Below are positions 55,515 through 64,000 of a stretch of DNA of 64,000 bases, one piece after another; within the stretch, counting starts at the first letter, position 1, and each line of letters opens with the position of its first letter. The stretch comes from Pseudomonas sivasensis (GTDB lineage Bacteria; Pseudomonadota; Gammaproteobacteria; Pseudomonadales; Pseudomonadaceae): contig NZ_JAAOWU010000001.1 of assembly GCF_013778505.1 (NCBI RefSeq), forward strand, positions 620,001 to 684,000. The letters are read 5' to 3'. The position numbers and the translations under genes are program-made. Below the pieces are notes generated by a model. That model saw only the letters and a list, made by a program, of their open reading frames with translations. It had not been told where the DNA came from and ran no database searches.

Positions 55515-55597
55515 GGGAGGGGGCTTGCCCCCGATGAGGGAGTATCAGTTGATGCAGCCGTAGCTGACCCACCGCTATCGGGGGCAAGCTCCCTCCC
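55515..55597. repeat. REPIN after the acyltransferase gene
   Basis: Arms 55515-55535 and 55577-55597 are inverted with one mismatch (core GGGGGCTTGCCCCCGAT versus its complement), separated by 41 bases. Same family as the copy at 44.4 kb. Confidence 0.9.
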
Positions 55598-55628
55598 ACA
55601 TTTGACCGCGCCCGATCTTGAAGATGTG

Positions 55629-55667
55629 AAAAAGCCCGCCACCGATCACTCGGTGGCGGGCTTTTTT
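55629..55667. terminator. Bidirectional terminator, acyltransferase/cysNC
   Basis: AAAAAGCCCGCCACCG and CGGTGGCGGGCTTTTT are perfect inverted arms around ATCACT, with T runs both ways. It lies 13 bases after the cysNC stop and serves both convergent units. Confidence 0.93.
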
Positions 55668-55680
55668 GTGGCCGCGAAGT

Positions 55681-57579
55681 TTAGATCGCGCCGCGCTGAC
55701 GCAACAGCTCCAGCACTTGCTTGACGCTCTCTTCCAACGACAGAGCCTGGGTGTCGAGTACCAGATCGGCATTCAACGGCACGTCGTACGGGAAGGACTC
55801 ACCAGGGATGTTATCCCCTCCGGCAGCGTACAAACCTTGCGGATCACGCTCGGCGCACACCAACGGCGACGCTTGCACGTAGACGGTCAGCAGGCGGTCG
55901 CTGCCAATCAGCGCCTTGGCCTGTTCACGGCCTTCGGCATCCGGGGCAACGAACGCCGCCAGGGTCAGCAGGCCGGCCTCGTTGAACTGACGCGCCACGT
56001 GAGCAGCACGACGCCAGTTCTCGGTACGCCCGGCACGATCCTGAGGCAAGCCTTTGTTCAGGTCGTGGCGTAGGTTCTGACCATCCAGTACGAACACGGC
56101 ACGGCCCATGTCGAACAGCTTGCGCTCAACCGCGTAGGCCAAGGTGCTTTTGCCAGCGCCCGAGAGGCCGCTGAACAGAACGGTGGCCGGTTGCTGACCA
56201 AAGCGCAGGGCACGTTCTTCAGTGGCCACATGAGCCAACTTGCCGTGCTGCGCCGCGCTGCCGTGGGTAACAGGCGGCGCGATGATCATGCCCGCGGCGA
56301 CGGTGCCGTTGGTCAAACGGTCGATGACAATAAACGCGCCCGTGGTGCGATTGCTGTCGTAACCGTCCAACGCGATGGCGGCGTCGAGGCTGACCTTGAC
56401 CCGGCCAATCTCATTCAGTTGCAACGAACTCGCCGGGCCTTCGGCCAGGGTGTTCACGTCCACGCGGTGCACAATGCTGGTGATGGAACCCGGCACATAG
56501 CTGGTGGCGCGCTTGATGTCGTATTTCTTGCCCGGCAGCATCGGTTCTTCGGCCATCCACACCAGCATGGCATCGAAGGCGTCAGTCACTTGCGGCACGT
56601 TGTCGGCATGCACCAACAGGTCGCCACGGGAGATGTCGATCTCGTCTTCCATGGTCAGGGTCACGGCCTGACCTGGGCCGGCGTGCTCCAGTTCACCGTC
56701 GAAGGTGACGATGGATTTGACGCGGCTGCTCTTGCCCGATGGCAGAACAACGATTTCGTCGCCCTTATGCACGATGCCGCTGGCAAGGGTGCCGGCGAAA
56801 CCGCGGAAGTTAAGGTTTGGACGGTTAACGTACTGCACCGGGAAACGCAGGTCGGTGTAGTTGCGGTCGTTGGCGATCTCGACGGTTTCGAGGATTTCCA
56901 TCAGCGACTGGCCGGTGTACCAAGGCGAACGCTCGCTCTTGTTCACCACGTTGTCACCCTTGAGCGCCGACATCGGCACGAATGCCAGGGTGCTCGGCTT
57001 GAACGCGATACCGTCGGCGAACTTCAGGTAATCAGCCTTGATCGACTCGAATACGCTTTGGTCAAAGCCATTGATGTCCATCTTGTTGATGGCAACGACG
57101 ATGTGCTTGATGCCCAGCAACGACGCGATGAAGCTGTGGCGACGGGTCTGGGTCTGCACACCGTAGCGGGCATCGATCAGGATGATCGCCAGGTCACAGG
57201 TGGAGGCACCGGTAGCCATGTTGCGGGTGTACTGCTCATGGCCAGGAGTGTCGGCGATGATGAATTTGCGCTTTGCGGTGGAGAAGTAGCGGTAGGCAAC
57301 ATCGATGGTGATGCCCTGCTCACGCTCGGCCTGCAGGCCGTCGACCAGCAACGCCAGGTCGATGTCATCGCCGGTGGTGCCGGACTTCTTCGAATCGCGG
57401 GTAATGGCTTCCAGGTGATCTTCGTAGATCATCTTGGAGTCGTGCAGCAGGCGCCCGATCAGGGTGCTTTTGCCGTCGTCGACGTTGCCGCAGGTCAGGA
57501 AGCGCAACATCTCTTTGCGCTCGTGCTGGCCCAGGTAGGCGAGGATGTCCTCGCTGATCAAATCAGATTGATGCGACAT
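55681..57579 (-). CDS. cysNC: Sulfate adenylyltransferase subunit 1/APS kinase fusion (CysNC)
   Basis: A 632-residue fusion. Residues about 1-445 are CysN, a GTPase (P-loop [30 protein letters not shown]) that drives ATP sulfurylase. The C-terminal ~190 residues are CysC, APS kinase, with P-loop [15 protein letters not shown]. CysN with CysD makes APS from sulfate, and CysC phosphorylates it to PAPS. The fused form is the norm in Pseudomonas. Nine bases follow cysD in the same operon. Sulfur limitation and CysB control are expected from family knowledge; no site was identified. Confidence 0.96.
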   Translation of the reverse strand: MSHQSDLISEDILAYLGQHERKEMLRFLTCGNVDDGKSTLIGRLLHDSKMIYEDHLEAITRDSKKSGTTGDDIDLALLVDGLQAEREQGITIDVAYRYFSTAKRKFIIADTPGHEQYTRNMATGASTCDLAIILIDARYGVQTQTRRHSFIASLLGIKHIVVAINKMDINGFDQSVFESIKADYLKFADGIAFKPSTLAFVPMSALKGDNVVNKSERSPWYTGQSLMEILETVEIANDRNYTDLRFPVQYVNRPNLNFRGFAGTLASGIVHKGDEIVVLPSGKSSRVKSIVTFDGELEHAGPGQAVTLTMEDEIDISRGDLLVHADNVPQVTDAFDAMLVWMAEEPMLPGKKYDIKRATSYVPGSITSIVHRVDVNTLAEGPASSLQLNEIGRVKVSLDAAIALDGYDSNRTTGAFIVIDRLTNGTVAAGMIIAPPVTHGSAAQHGKLAHVATEERALRFGQQPATVLFSGLSGAGKSTLAYAVERKLFDMGRAVFVLDGQNLRHDLNKGLPQDRAGRTENWRRAAHVARQFNEAGLLTLAAFVAPDAEGREQAKALIGSDRLLTVYVQASPLVCAERDPQGLYAAGGDNIPGESFPYDVPLNADLVLDTQALSLEESVKQVLELLRQRGAI

Positions 57580-57588
57580 GACAGCCCC

Positions 57589-58506
57589 TTAGAAATAGCC
57601 TTGACGTTTTTTATCTTCCATCGAGCCTGCACCATCGTGGTCGATGACACGGCCCTGGCGCTCGGAAGTTCGCGTCAGGAGCATTTCCTGAATGATGTCC
57701 GTCAGCGTCTCGGCTTCGGACTCCACCGCGCCCGTCAACGGGTAGCAGCCAAGGGTACGGAAACGTACTTTCTTTTTGACGATACGGGCTTTGTCTTCGT
57801 CGGACAGGTGCTCGAGGATGCGGTCGTCGTCGATCATGATCAACGTGCCGTTCTTCTCGATGACATCGCGTTCGGCGGCAAAGTACAGCGGCACGATCGG
57901 GATGCCTTCAAGGTAGATGTACTGCCAGATGTCCAGCTCGGTCCAGTTGGACAGCGGGAACACACGGATCGACTCACCCTTGTTGACGTTGCCGTTGTAG
58001 ACATTCCACAGCTCGGGGCGCTGGTTCTTCGGATCCCAGCGGTGCTTGCTGTCGCGGAACGAGTACACGCGCTCTTTGGCACGGGATTTCTCTTCATCGC
58101 GACGGGCACCGCCGAAGGCAGCGTCGAAACCATGCTTGTCCAATGCCTGCTTAAGGCCTTCGGTCTTCATGATGTCGGTGTGTTTGGCGCTGCCGTGGGT
58201 GAACGGGTTGATGCCCTGCGCAACACCATCGGGGTTGACGTGGGTGATCAGGTCCAGGCCCAGTTCTTCGACCATTTTGTCGCGGAACGCGTACATCTCC
58301 TGGAATTTCCAGCGGGTATCGACGTGCATCACCGGGAACGGCAGTTTGCCCGGGAAGAAGGCCTTGCGTGCCAGATGCAACATCACGGCGGAGTCTTTAC
58401 CGATCGAGTAGAGCATCACCGGGTTGTCGAACTCGGCGGCGACCTCGCGGATGATGTGGATGCTTTCCGCCTCCAGCTGTTTCAGATGCGTCAGTTTGTC
58501 GACCAT
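57589..58506 (-). CDS. cysD: Sulfate adenylyltransferase subunit 2 (CysD)
   Basis: A 305-residue ATP sulfurylase subunit with the PP-loop [17 protein letters not shown] near residues 34-50, and family regions [26 protein letters not shown] and [10 protein letters not shown]. It forms APS from ATP and sulfate together with CysN. Start ATG 58506; the ribosome-binding site is weak. Gap 58507-58642 contains the operon leader. Confidence 0.97.
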   Translation of the reverse strand: MVDKLTHLKQLEAESIHIIREVAAEFDNPVMLYSIGKDSAVMLHLARKAFFPGKLPFPVMHVDTRWKFQEMYAFRDKMVEELGLDLITHVNPDGVAQGINPFTHGSAKHTDIMKTEGLKQALDKHGFDAAFGGARRDEEKSRAKERVYSFRDSKHRWDPKNQRPELWNVYNGNVNKGESIRVFPLSNWTELDIWQYIYLEGIPIVPLYFAAERDVIEKNGTLIMIDDDRILEHLSDEDKARIVKKKVRFRTLGCYPLTGAVESEAETLTDIIQEMLLTRTSERQGRVIDHDGAGSMEDKKRQGYF

Positions 58507-58642
58507 GGCTACTCACGGAAAAACGATCTTATGGACGGCCAGCGGGCCGTGTTCGAGCGAGGCATGCTAGCACAGCACCTTCTTCTATTCAGGGAGCCAG
58601 CTAGATCGAAACGATATAAGAATATGCCCCCAGGTTTGGCGC

Positions 58643-59401
58643 TCAAATCGGGTTGGGACAATCGATAAACAGATGCTCCAGGGCGAAACGTCGCGCTAAA
58701 TAATCTCCCAAAGCCTGCACACCGTAGCGCTCGGTTGCGTGGTGCCCGGCGGCGATGAAGCTGATGTCGTTTTCCCGCGCACTGTGGAAGGTTTGCTCGG
58801 AAGCTTCACCGCTGAGGAACAGATCGACGCCGGCGGCAATCCCATGGTCGATGTAGCCTTGGCCACCGCCGGTGCACCAGCCGACGCGGCGGATCATCTC
58901 GCTGCCTTCGATCAGCAGCGGTTCGCGGCCCATGACGTCCTGTACGCGGCGGGCGAAGTCACGGGGCGACAAAGGTTCGGCGAGGGAGCCGACGAGGCCG
59001 ACGATCTTGGGGTTGCTTGGGTCCAGCGGGCCCTCGACGGTGATGTCCAACTGCTTGGCAAGCTGCACGTTGTTGCCGACGTCAGGGTGCAGGTCCAGCG
59101 GCAGGTGGTAGGCCAGCAAACTGATGTCGTGCTTGAGCAGGGTTTTCAGTCGCCGTTGCTTCATGCCGGTGATGCAGGGGTTTTCGCCTTTCCAGAAATA
59201 ACCGTGGTGCACCAGGATCAAATCGGCATGGGCTTCGACGGCTGCGTCCAGCAGGGCTTGGCTGGCGGTCACGCCGCTGACGATGCGCATCACCTGCGGG
59301 CGACCTTCAACTTGCAGGCCGTTGGGGCAGTAGTCGGGGATTTTTGCACTGCCGAGGTAGCGGTCTGCTTCCTCAACGAGGGTGGTAAGGGGGACGGCCA
59401 T
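58643..59401 (-). CDS. Nif3-like dinuclear metal center protein (YbgI family)
   Basis: A 252-residue Nif3/YbgI protein that forms a toroidal hexamer with two metal ions per subunit. Metal ligand motifs: LILVHHGYFWKGE and AGHHATERYGVQALG with a Glu. The function is debated; GTP cyclohydrolase I type 2 labels in databases are weakly supported. ATG 59401 has AGGAGTC upstream. Divergent from algW, an arrangement also in P. aeruginosa. Confidence 0.92.
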   Translation of the reverse strand: MAVPLTTLVEEADRYLGSAKIPDYCPNGLQVEGRPQVMRIVSGVTASQALLDAAVEAHADLILVHHGYFWKGENPCITGMKQRRLKTLLKHDISLLAYHLPLDLHPDVGNNVQLAKQLDITVEGPLDPSNPKIVGLVGSLAEPLSPRDFARRVQDVMGREPLLIEGSEMIRRVGWCTGGGQGYIDHGIAAGVDLFLSGEASEQTFHSARENDISFIAAGHHATERYGVQALGDYLARRFALEHLFIDCPNPI

Positions 59402-59503
59402 AAAAGACTCCTAAATATCCCGTTCCGAGGCGCTCGCAGCCTCGTATAATGCGCGACATTATGGGCGCTCTCCCGCCCCCTGCAACCTGTCAGGACTTAC
59501 TTG

Positions 59504-60658
59504 ATGCTCAAGGCACTGCGTTTTTTTGGATGGCCATTGTTGGCTGGCGTGCTGATCGCGATGCTGATTATTCAGCGTTTCCCCCAATGGGTGGGCTTAC
59601 CGAGCCTTGATGTGAACCTGCAACAGGCACCGCAAACCAGCGCGGTGGTACAAGGCCCGGTGACATACGCGGACGCAGTGGTCATTGCCGCTCCGGCAGT
59701 GGTCAACCTGTACACCACCAAGGTCATCAACAAACCAGCGCATCCGCTGTTTGAAGACCCACAGTTCCGCCGCTATTTCGGCGACAACGGGCCCAAGCAA
59801 CGGCGCATGGAATCCAGCCTGGGTTCCGGGGTGATCATGAGCCCCGAGGGCTACATCCTCACCAACAACCACGTGACCACCGGCGCCGACCAGATTGTGG
59901 TGGCCCTGCGTGATGGTCGCGAGACCCTGGCTCGTGTGGTGGGCAGCGACCCGGAAACGGATCTGGCGGTATTGAAGATCGATTTGAAAAGCCTGCCGTC
60001 CATCACTCTCGGCCGCTCCGATGGACTGCGGGTGGGTGATGTGGCACTGGCCATCGGCAACCCGTTCGGGGTGGGACAGACGGTGACCATGGGCATCATC
60101 AGCGCCACCGGACGCAACCAGCTGGGGCTTAACAGCTACGAAGATTTCATCCAGACCGACGCGGCGATCAACCCTGGCAACTCCGGCGGCGCGCTGGTGG
60201 ATGCCAATGGCAACTTGACCGGTATCAACACGGCGATTTTCTCCAAGTCGGGCGGTTCCCAGGGCATCGGTTTTGCGATCCCGGTGAAGCTGGCGATGGA
60301 AGTGATGAAGTCGATCATCGAGCACGGCCAAGTGATTCGCGGCTGGCTGGGGATCGAAGTGCAGCCGCTGACCAAGGAACTGGCCGAGTCGTTTGGCCTG
60401 ACCGGGCGCCCAGGCATTGTGGTCGCCGGGATCTTCCGCGACGGTCCGGCACAAAAAGCCGGGCTGCAATTGGGTGACGTGATCCTGAGCATCAACGGCG
60501 AACCGGCGGGTGATGGTCGCAAATCGATGAACCAGGTGGCACGGATCAAGCCGACCGATAAGGTGACGATCCTGGTGATGCGCAACGGCAAAGAGATCAA
60601 GTTGTCGGCGGAAATCGGACTGCGCCCGCCGCCGGCTCCGGTTAAAGAAGAGGAATAA
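59504..60658 (+). CDS. algW: Periplasmic serine protease AlgW (DegS-like)
   Basis: A 384-residue HtrA-family protease anchored by an N-terminal TM helix (residues 10-25). Catalytic triad His123 (TNNHVTTG), Asp153 (ETDLAVLKID), Ser227 (NPGNSGGAL); one C-terminal PDZ domain (about 280-370). AlgW senses misfolded outer-membrane proteins and starts cleavage of anti-sigma factor MucA, releasing AlgU, which links envelope stress to alginate production. Ser227 numbering agrees with P. aeruginosa AlgW. Start at ATG 59504 (a TTG just before is possible) with AGGAC upstream. Confidence 0.95.
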   Translation: MLKALRFFGWPLLAGVLIAMLIIQRFPQWVGLPSLDVNLQQAPQTSAVVQGPVTYADAVVIAAPAVVNLYTTKVINKPAHPLFEDPQFRRYFGDNGPKQRRMESSLGSGVIMSPEGYILTNNHVTTGADQIVVALRDGRETLARVVGSDPETDLAVLKIDLKSLPSITLGRSDGLRVGDVALAIGNPFGVGQTVTMGIISATGRNQLGLNSYEDFIQTDAAINPGNSGGALVDANGNLTGINTAIFSKSGGSQGIGFAIPVKLAMEVMKSIIEHGQVIRGWLGIEVQPLTKELAESFGLTGRPGIVVAGIFRDGPAQKAGLQLGDVILSINGEPAGDGRKSMNQVARIKPTDKVTILVMRNGKEIKLSAEIGLRPPPAPVKEEE

Positions 60659-60670
60659 GCCGCTTCGCTC

Positions 60671-60692
60671 AGGTGCCCGTTCGCGGGCACCT
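60671..60692 (+). terminator. Hairpin after algW
   Basis: AGGTGCCCG and CGGGCACCT form a 9-bp stem with a stable TTCG loop, 12 bases after the algW stop. No clear T run, so terminator strength is uncertain. Confidence 0.6.
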
Positions 60693-60710
60693 ACAAGCCA
60701 ACATTTCATA

Positions 60711-60729
60711 GCGATTCATTCTCATTGGT
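60711..60729. promoter_or_regulatory. Fur box upstream of the second TonB-dependent receptor
   Basis: The reverse strand reads AATGAGAATGAATCGC, closely matching the AATGAGAATGATTATC form of the Pseudomonas Fur box. It lies about 42-60 bases before the receptor start; a possible -10 (TATATT) is at 60735-60740. Confidence 0.65.
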
Positions 60730-60770
60730 CATGTTATATTGTTTCAATATCGCTATTGGAACGCTCTATC

Positions 60771-62876
60771 ATGCCGTCTCGAAGAATTGCCCCCTTAGCT
60801 GGCCTGGCCTTGGGCTTGCTGCTTGATCCCGCTTTTGCCGAAGAAACCACCGTCGAACTCGATACCATCAGCGTCACCACCGACGCCTATGAATCCGCAA
60901 CCGGCCCAGTGAAGGGCTACCGCGCCACGCGTTCAGCCAGTGCGACTAAAACCGACACGGCCCTGCGCGATATCCCACAATCCATCAGCGTTATTCCGGC
61001 AACGGTGCTCAAAGACCTGGGCAGCACCAACGTGGAACGCGCCCTGGAATTCGCGGGCGGCGTATCCAAGCAAAATAACTTTGGCGGCCTGACACTCTAC
61101 GAATACAGCGTGCGCGGCTTCACCACCTCAGAATTCTATCAAGACGGTTTCAGCGCCAACCGTGGTTACCCGAGCACACCGGACGCGGCCACTATCGAAC
61201 GCATCGAAGTGCTCAAAGGCCCCGCGGCCAGTTTGTACGGGCGTGGCGACCCAGGGGGCACCGTGAATATCGTGACCAAAAAACCTCAGCCAGAAGCCTT
61301 CACTACCCTGCAAACCAGTGCCGGCAGTTGGGACCGTTATCGCACCGCTCTCGACGTCAACACGCCGCTGGACAACGAAGGCCACGTGCTGTCGCGGGTC
61401 AACCTGGCAGTCGAAGACAACCACAGCTTCCGCGATCACGTGCAGAGCAAGAGCGTGTTCGTCGCGCCCTCGTTCAGTTGGCAATTGGACCCAAACACCA
61501 GCCTGCTCGTCGAAAGTGAATTCGTGCGCCACAGCTCAACCTTCGACCGTGGCATCGTCGACGCCCCCGGCCTGTCACGCGAAACCTTCCTCGGCGAACC
61601 CAACGACGGTGACATCGACAACCACAACAATCGCATCCAGGCGACCCTCGAACATCACCTAAACGACGCCTGGAAACTGCGCCTGGCCAGCCACTACAAA
61701 CAAGGTAGCCTGTGGGGCGACGCCTCGGAAAACCGAGCTCTCAATGCAGATGGCCATACCCTAAACCGCCGCTACCGCGAACGCGCCATGGGCTGGCACG
61801 ACAGCATCACCCAGTTGGAACTGCGCGGCCTGTTCGACGTCGGCAGCTGGCAGCATGAACTGTTGATCGGCACTGAATACGAGGACTACCGCAAGAAGGA
61901 ACGCGTGACGGCCATCGCCGGCAGCCCCGGTAGCTCGTACGCCATCGACATCTACAACCCGGTCTACGGCCAAACCAAACCCAATGGCATACGCTCCGGC
62001 ACCGACTTTTTCGAGCACACCAAAAGCCACGCGCTTAACCTGCAAGACCAAATCGTCTTTACCGATCGCCTACGCGGCATGGTCGGCGCACGCTTCGAGC
62101 ATTTCCAGCAAACCGTCGACGACTTCACTCGAAATGTCCCACCGAGCCGGCAAACTCACGACGCTCTTACCCAGCGCGCCGGCCTGCTTTATCAACTCAC
62201 CCCCGAAGTCGGCGTGTTCGCCAATGCCTCCACTTCGTTCAAACCCAACAGCGGCCTGGACGCGACAGGTAAAACCTTCAAGCCCGAAGAAGGCGTAGGT
62301 TATGAAGTTGGGATCAAGAGCGAGCTGTTCGACGACCGCCTCAGCGCTACCCTCGCGGCGTTCCATATCGAAAAGGAAAACGTATTGGCCCTGGACCCGG
62401 CCACCAACACCAACCGTGCAATGGGCAAGGCTCGCAGCCAGGGCTTTGATCTGCAACTGACCGGGCAACTGACCGACGCGGTGCGAGTGATCGGCGCCTT
62501 CGCCTACATTGACGCCGAGGTGACCAAGGGCGACAAGGCCATTCCGGCGGGCAGCCGCATTCTCGGCGTGGCCAAGCGCAGCGGCAGTCTGTTGGGGGTG
62601 TATGAATTCCAGGACGGCGCCTTGCGCGGCTCAGACGTGGGCGCGGCGTTCACCTATGTGGGTGACCGCTCGGGTGAAGCCGGCAGCAGTTTTGAACTGC
62701 CGGCCTACCACACCGTGGATTTGCTGGCGCACTACAAAGCCACCGAGAACGTGACTGTGGGCCTGAATCTGAACAACCTGTTTGACGAGAAGTACTACGA
62801 GCGGTCCTACAGCAACTACTGGATCAGCCCCGGCGAACCGCGCAATCTCACCGTCAGCTTGAGCCTCAGCCTATAG
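60771..62876 (+). CDS. TonB-dependent siderophore receptor
   Basis: A 701-residue outer-membrane receptor: signal peptide ([20 protein letters not shown]), a probable TonB box ([11 protein letters not shown]), plug (about 45-180, [58 protein letters not shown]), and a beta-barrel with the C-terminal ending VSLSLSL. It belongs to the FhuA/FpvA-like siderophore receptors. ATG 60771 is preferred over a TTG at 60756. A Fur box lies upstream. The ligand is unknown, though the plug resembles receptors for hydroxamates and for mixed siderophores. Its 3' end overlaps hemH by 6 bases on the opposite strand. Confidence 0.92.
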   Translation: MPSRRIAPLAGLALGLLLDPAFAEETTVELDTISVTTDAYESATGPVKGYRATRSASATKTDTALRDIPQSISVIPATVLKDLGSTNVERALEFAGGVSKQNNFGGLTLYEYSVRGFTTSEFYQDGFSANRGYPSTPDAATIERIEVLKGPAASLYGRGDPGGTVNIVTKKPQPEAFTTLQTSAGSWDRYRTALDVNTPLDNEGHVLSRVNLAVEDNHSFRDHVQSKSVFVAPSFSWQLDPNTSLLVESEFVRHSSTFDRGIVDAPGLSRETFLGEPNDGDIDNHNNRIQATLEHHLNDAWKLRLASHYKQGSLWGDASENRALNADGHTLNRRYRERAMGWHDSITQLELRGLFDVGSWQHELLIGTEYEDYRKKERVTAIAGSPGSSYAIDIYNPVYGQTKPNGIRSGTDFFEHTKSHALNLQDQIVFTDRLRGMVGARFEHFQQTVDDFTRNVPPSRQTHDALTQRAGLLYQLTPEVGVFANASTSFKPNSGLDATGKTFKPEEGVGYEVGIKSELFDDRLSATLAAFHIEKENVLALDPATNTNRAMGKARSQGFDLQLTGQLTDAVRVIGAFAYIDAEVTKGDKAIPAGSRILGVAKRSGSLLGVYEFQDGALRGSDVGAAFTYVGDRSGEAGSSFELPAYHTVDLLAHYKATENVTVGLNLNNLFDEKYYERSYSNYWISPGEPRNLTVSLSLSL

Positions 62877-63896
62877 GGACAACGGCGCTCTTTCGCACAA
62901 AGTATTGAGCGCCGCCGCCCACTGCGGATCATCATTCAAGCACGGCACCAACACCAACTCCTCGCCCCCCGCCTCACGGAATTGCTCCAACCCCCGATCG
63001 CCAATTTCTTCCAGGGTCTCGATGCAATCGGCCACAAACGCCGGGCACATCACCAGCAGCTTTTTCACGCCTTGCTGGGCCAGCGCCTCCAGGCGAGCTT
63101 CAGTGTAGGGCTCGATCCACTTCGCACGGCCCAGACGCGATTGAAACGCCACCGACCATTTGCCATCCGGCAAACCCAGGCGGGCGGCTACATCGCGGGC
63201 AACACTGAAACATTGTGCGCGATAGCATTTGGCAAGCACTTCAGGCGAGGCTTTCTTGCAGCAGTCGGCATCCTTGAAACAATGCTGGCCAGTCGGGTCG
63301 AGCTTAGTCAGGTGGCGCTCGGGCAAACCGTGGAAGCTCAGCAGCAAGTGATCGTAATCCTGCTCGACATAACGCCGTGCGCTCGCCGCCAGGGCATCAA
63401 GGTATTCCGGCTGGTCGTAGAACGGCTGCAGAATCGAGAGTCGCACATTCAGTTTCTTGCTTCGCACCACGCGCCGGGCTTCTTCGATCACCGTGGTCAC
63501 GGTGCTGTCGGCGAACTGCGGGTACAACGGCGCCAGGGTGATCTTCTGAATACCCTGGGTGGCGAGGCGCGTCAGTGTCGTTTCCAGGGACGGCTCGCCA
63601 TAACGCATGGCCAGTTCCACCGGGCCTTGTGTCCACTGCGCCGTCATCTGCTGTTGCAGGCGACGACTGAGCACAACCAGCGGCGAACCTTCATCCCACC
63701 AGATCGACGCATAGGCATGGGCCGACTGCTCGGGGCGCTTGATCAGGATCAGCGACACCAGCAATCGACGTACCGGCCACGGCAAGTCAATCACATAAGG
63801 GTCCATCAAAAACTGGTTAAGGTAGCTGCGCACATCCGCCACCGAAGTGGACGCCGGTGAACCCAGGTTGACCAGTAACAACGCGTGATCCGTCAT
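62871..63896 (-). CDS. hemH: Ferrochelatase HemH
   Basis: A 341-residue enzyme that inserts Fe(II) into protoporphyrin IX, the last step of haem synthesis. Family motifs: [20 protein letters not shown] at the N-terminus, [29 protein letters not shown], and [13 protein letters not shown] with Glu. The Cys-rich stretch [19 protein letters not shown] resembles the internal cluster seen in some bacterial ferrochelatases, but assignment of Fe-S ligands is inference. ATG 63896 with AGGATG upstream. Confidence 0.95.
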   Translation of the reverse strand: MTDHALLLVNLGSPASTSVADVRSYLNQFLMDPYVIDLPWPVRRLLVSLILIKRPEQSAHAYASIWWDEGSPLVVLSRRLQQQMTAQWTQGPVELAMRYGEPSLETTLTRLATQGIQKITLAPLYPQFADSTVTTVIEEARRVVRSKKLNVRLSILQPFYDQPEYLDALAASARRYVEQDYDHLLLSFHGLPERHLTKLDPTGQHCFKDADCCKKASPEVLAKCYRAQCFSVARDVAARLGLPDGKWSVAFQSRLGRAKWIEPYTEARLEALAQQGVKKLLVMCPAFVADCIETLEEIGDRGLEQFREAGGEELVLVPCLNDDPQWAAALNTLCERAPLSL

Positions 63897-63910
63897 GCAA
63901 CATCCTATTT

Positions 63911-64000
63911 CTAGAGGCGGCTGGACAAGTCATCCAAAGCCGTATGCAACTCAGTGAACTGGAAAGTGAAACCGGCGGCCATCAAGCGTTCGGGAATCGC
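63911..64000 (-). CDS. Partial TIGR01777-family SDR epimerase, C-terminus only
   Basis: The last 29 residues on the reverse strand ([18 protein letters not shown]...DLSSRL, stop at 63911) match the DUF1731 tail of YfcH-like NAD-dependent epimerases, whose N-terminus lies outside the window. It ends 14 bases before hemH, as in Pseudomonas where the two are neighbours. Confidence 0.75.
   Translation of the reverse strand, partial: AIPERLMAAGFTFQFTELHTALDDLSSRL

Noticed and set aside
56191-58668. An 825-codon frame antisense to cysNC and cysD
   Set aside because: It mirrors two well-conserved enzyme genes, shows no domain motif and lacks a ribosome-binding site.

Overview
The window is chromosomal DNA of a Pseudomonas, most likely of the P. 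fluorescens group. This rests on GC-rich codon usage, three REP-doublet (REPIN) repeats with GGGGGCTTGCCCCC-type arms, the Cra operator TGAAACGTTTAA in front of a fruBKA operon, and gene order that follows P. aeruginosa blocks as I remember them (piuC-piuA-piuB; ampE-ampD-DUF1631-nadC-pilA-pilC-pilD-coaE-yacG; ndh-clpB-pgeF-rluD-bamD; thiO-minor pilins-ispH-fkpB-lspA-ileS-ribF-murJ-rpsT; cysNC-cysD-nif3-algW; hemH). No prophage, IS element, integrase, CRISPR array or rRNA was seen. It is almost wholly core genome with small lineage-specific changes.

Layout. 1-6.6 kb: iron uptake (Sel1 protein, PiuC dioxygenase, PiuA TonB-dependent receptor, PiuB PepSY/flavoprotein reductase). 6.6-8.2 kb: Tat-exported PhoD-type phosphatase. 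8.2-15.0 kb: fructose PTS operon fruBKA, with the divergent regulator cra and its operator in between. 15-19.9 kb: TatD nuclease, a zinc-ribbon membrane protein, a chemoreceptor, ampD-ampE. 20-23.6 kb: DUF1631 protein, nadC, DUF6388 protein. 23.7-28.8 kb: tRNA-Thr, a TfpO/PilO-like ligase, pilA, and the divergent chain pilC-pilD-coaE-yacG joined by 4-base overlaps. No pilB lies between pilA and pilC. 28.8-32.6 kb: small conserved proteins, a CbiM-like permease with a periplasmic partner, ndh. 32.6-33.4 kb: four tRNA genes (Asn, Pro, Lys, Pro) with promoter and terminators. 33.4-39.4 kb: clpB behind a near-consensus sigma-32 promoter, pgeF-rluD, bamD. 39.3-43.4 kb: thiO and a reduced minor-pilin cluster (pilE/X/W/V-like plus fimT-like) without pilY1 and without pilS-pilR next to it. 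43.4-51.5 kb: ispH, and ribF-ileS-lspA-fkpB, murJ, rpsT. 51.6-55.5 kb: slyD-like, DUF3565, pta, LPLAT acyltransferase. 55.7-60.7 kb: sulfate activation (cysD, fused cysNC), Nif3-like protein, algW. 60.7-64 kb: a second Fur-boxed TonB-dependent receptor, hemH, and the end of an SDR epimerase gene.

How it works together. The genes form several independent circuits: iron acquisition and haem synthesis; fructose uptake and phosphorylation under Cra; beta-lactamase/peptidoglycan recycling (ampDE) and wall editing (pgeF, murJ); envelope biogenesis and stress (bamD, lspA, algW, clpB); sulfate assimilation; and a type IV pilus set that looks incomplete in this window. The most interesting signals are the incomplete pilus loci with a retained pilin ligase, the duplicated tRNA-Pro gene lying beyond a terminator, the REPINs in intergenic spaces, a C10 tract inside a DUF1780 gene, and an inverted repeat just ahead of the fruB ribosome-binding site. 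I did not find a clearly novel multi-gene system.
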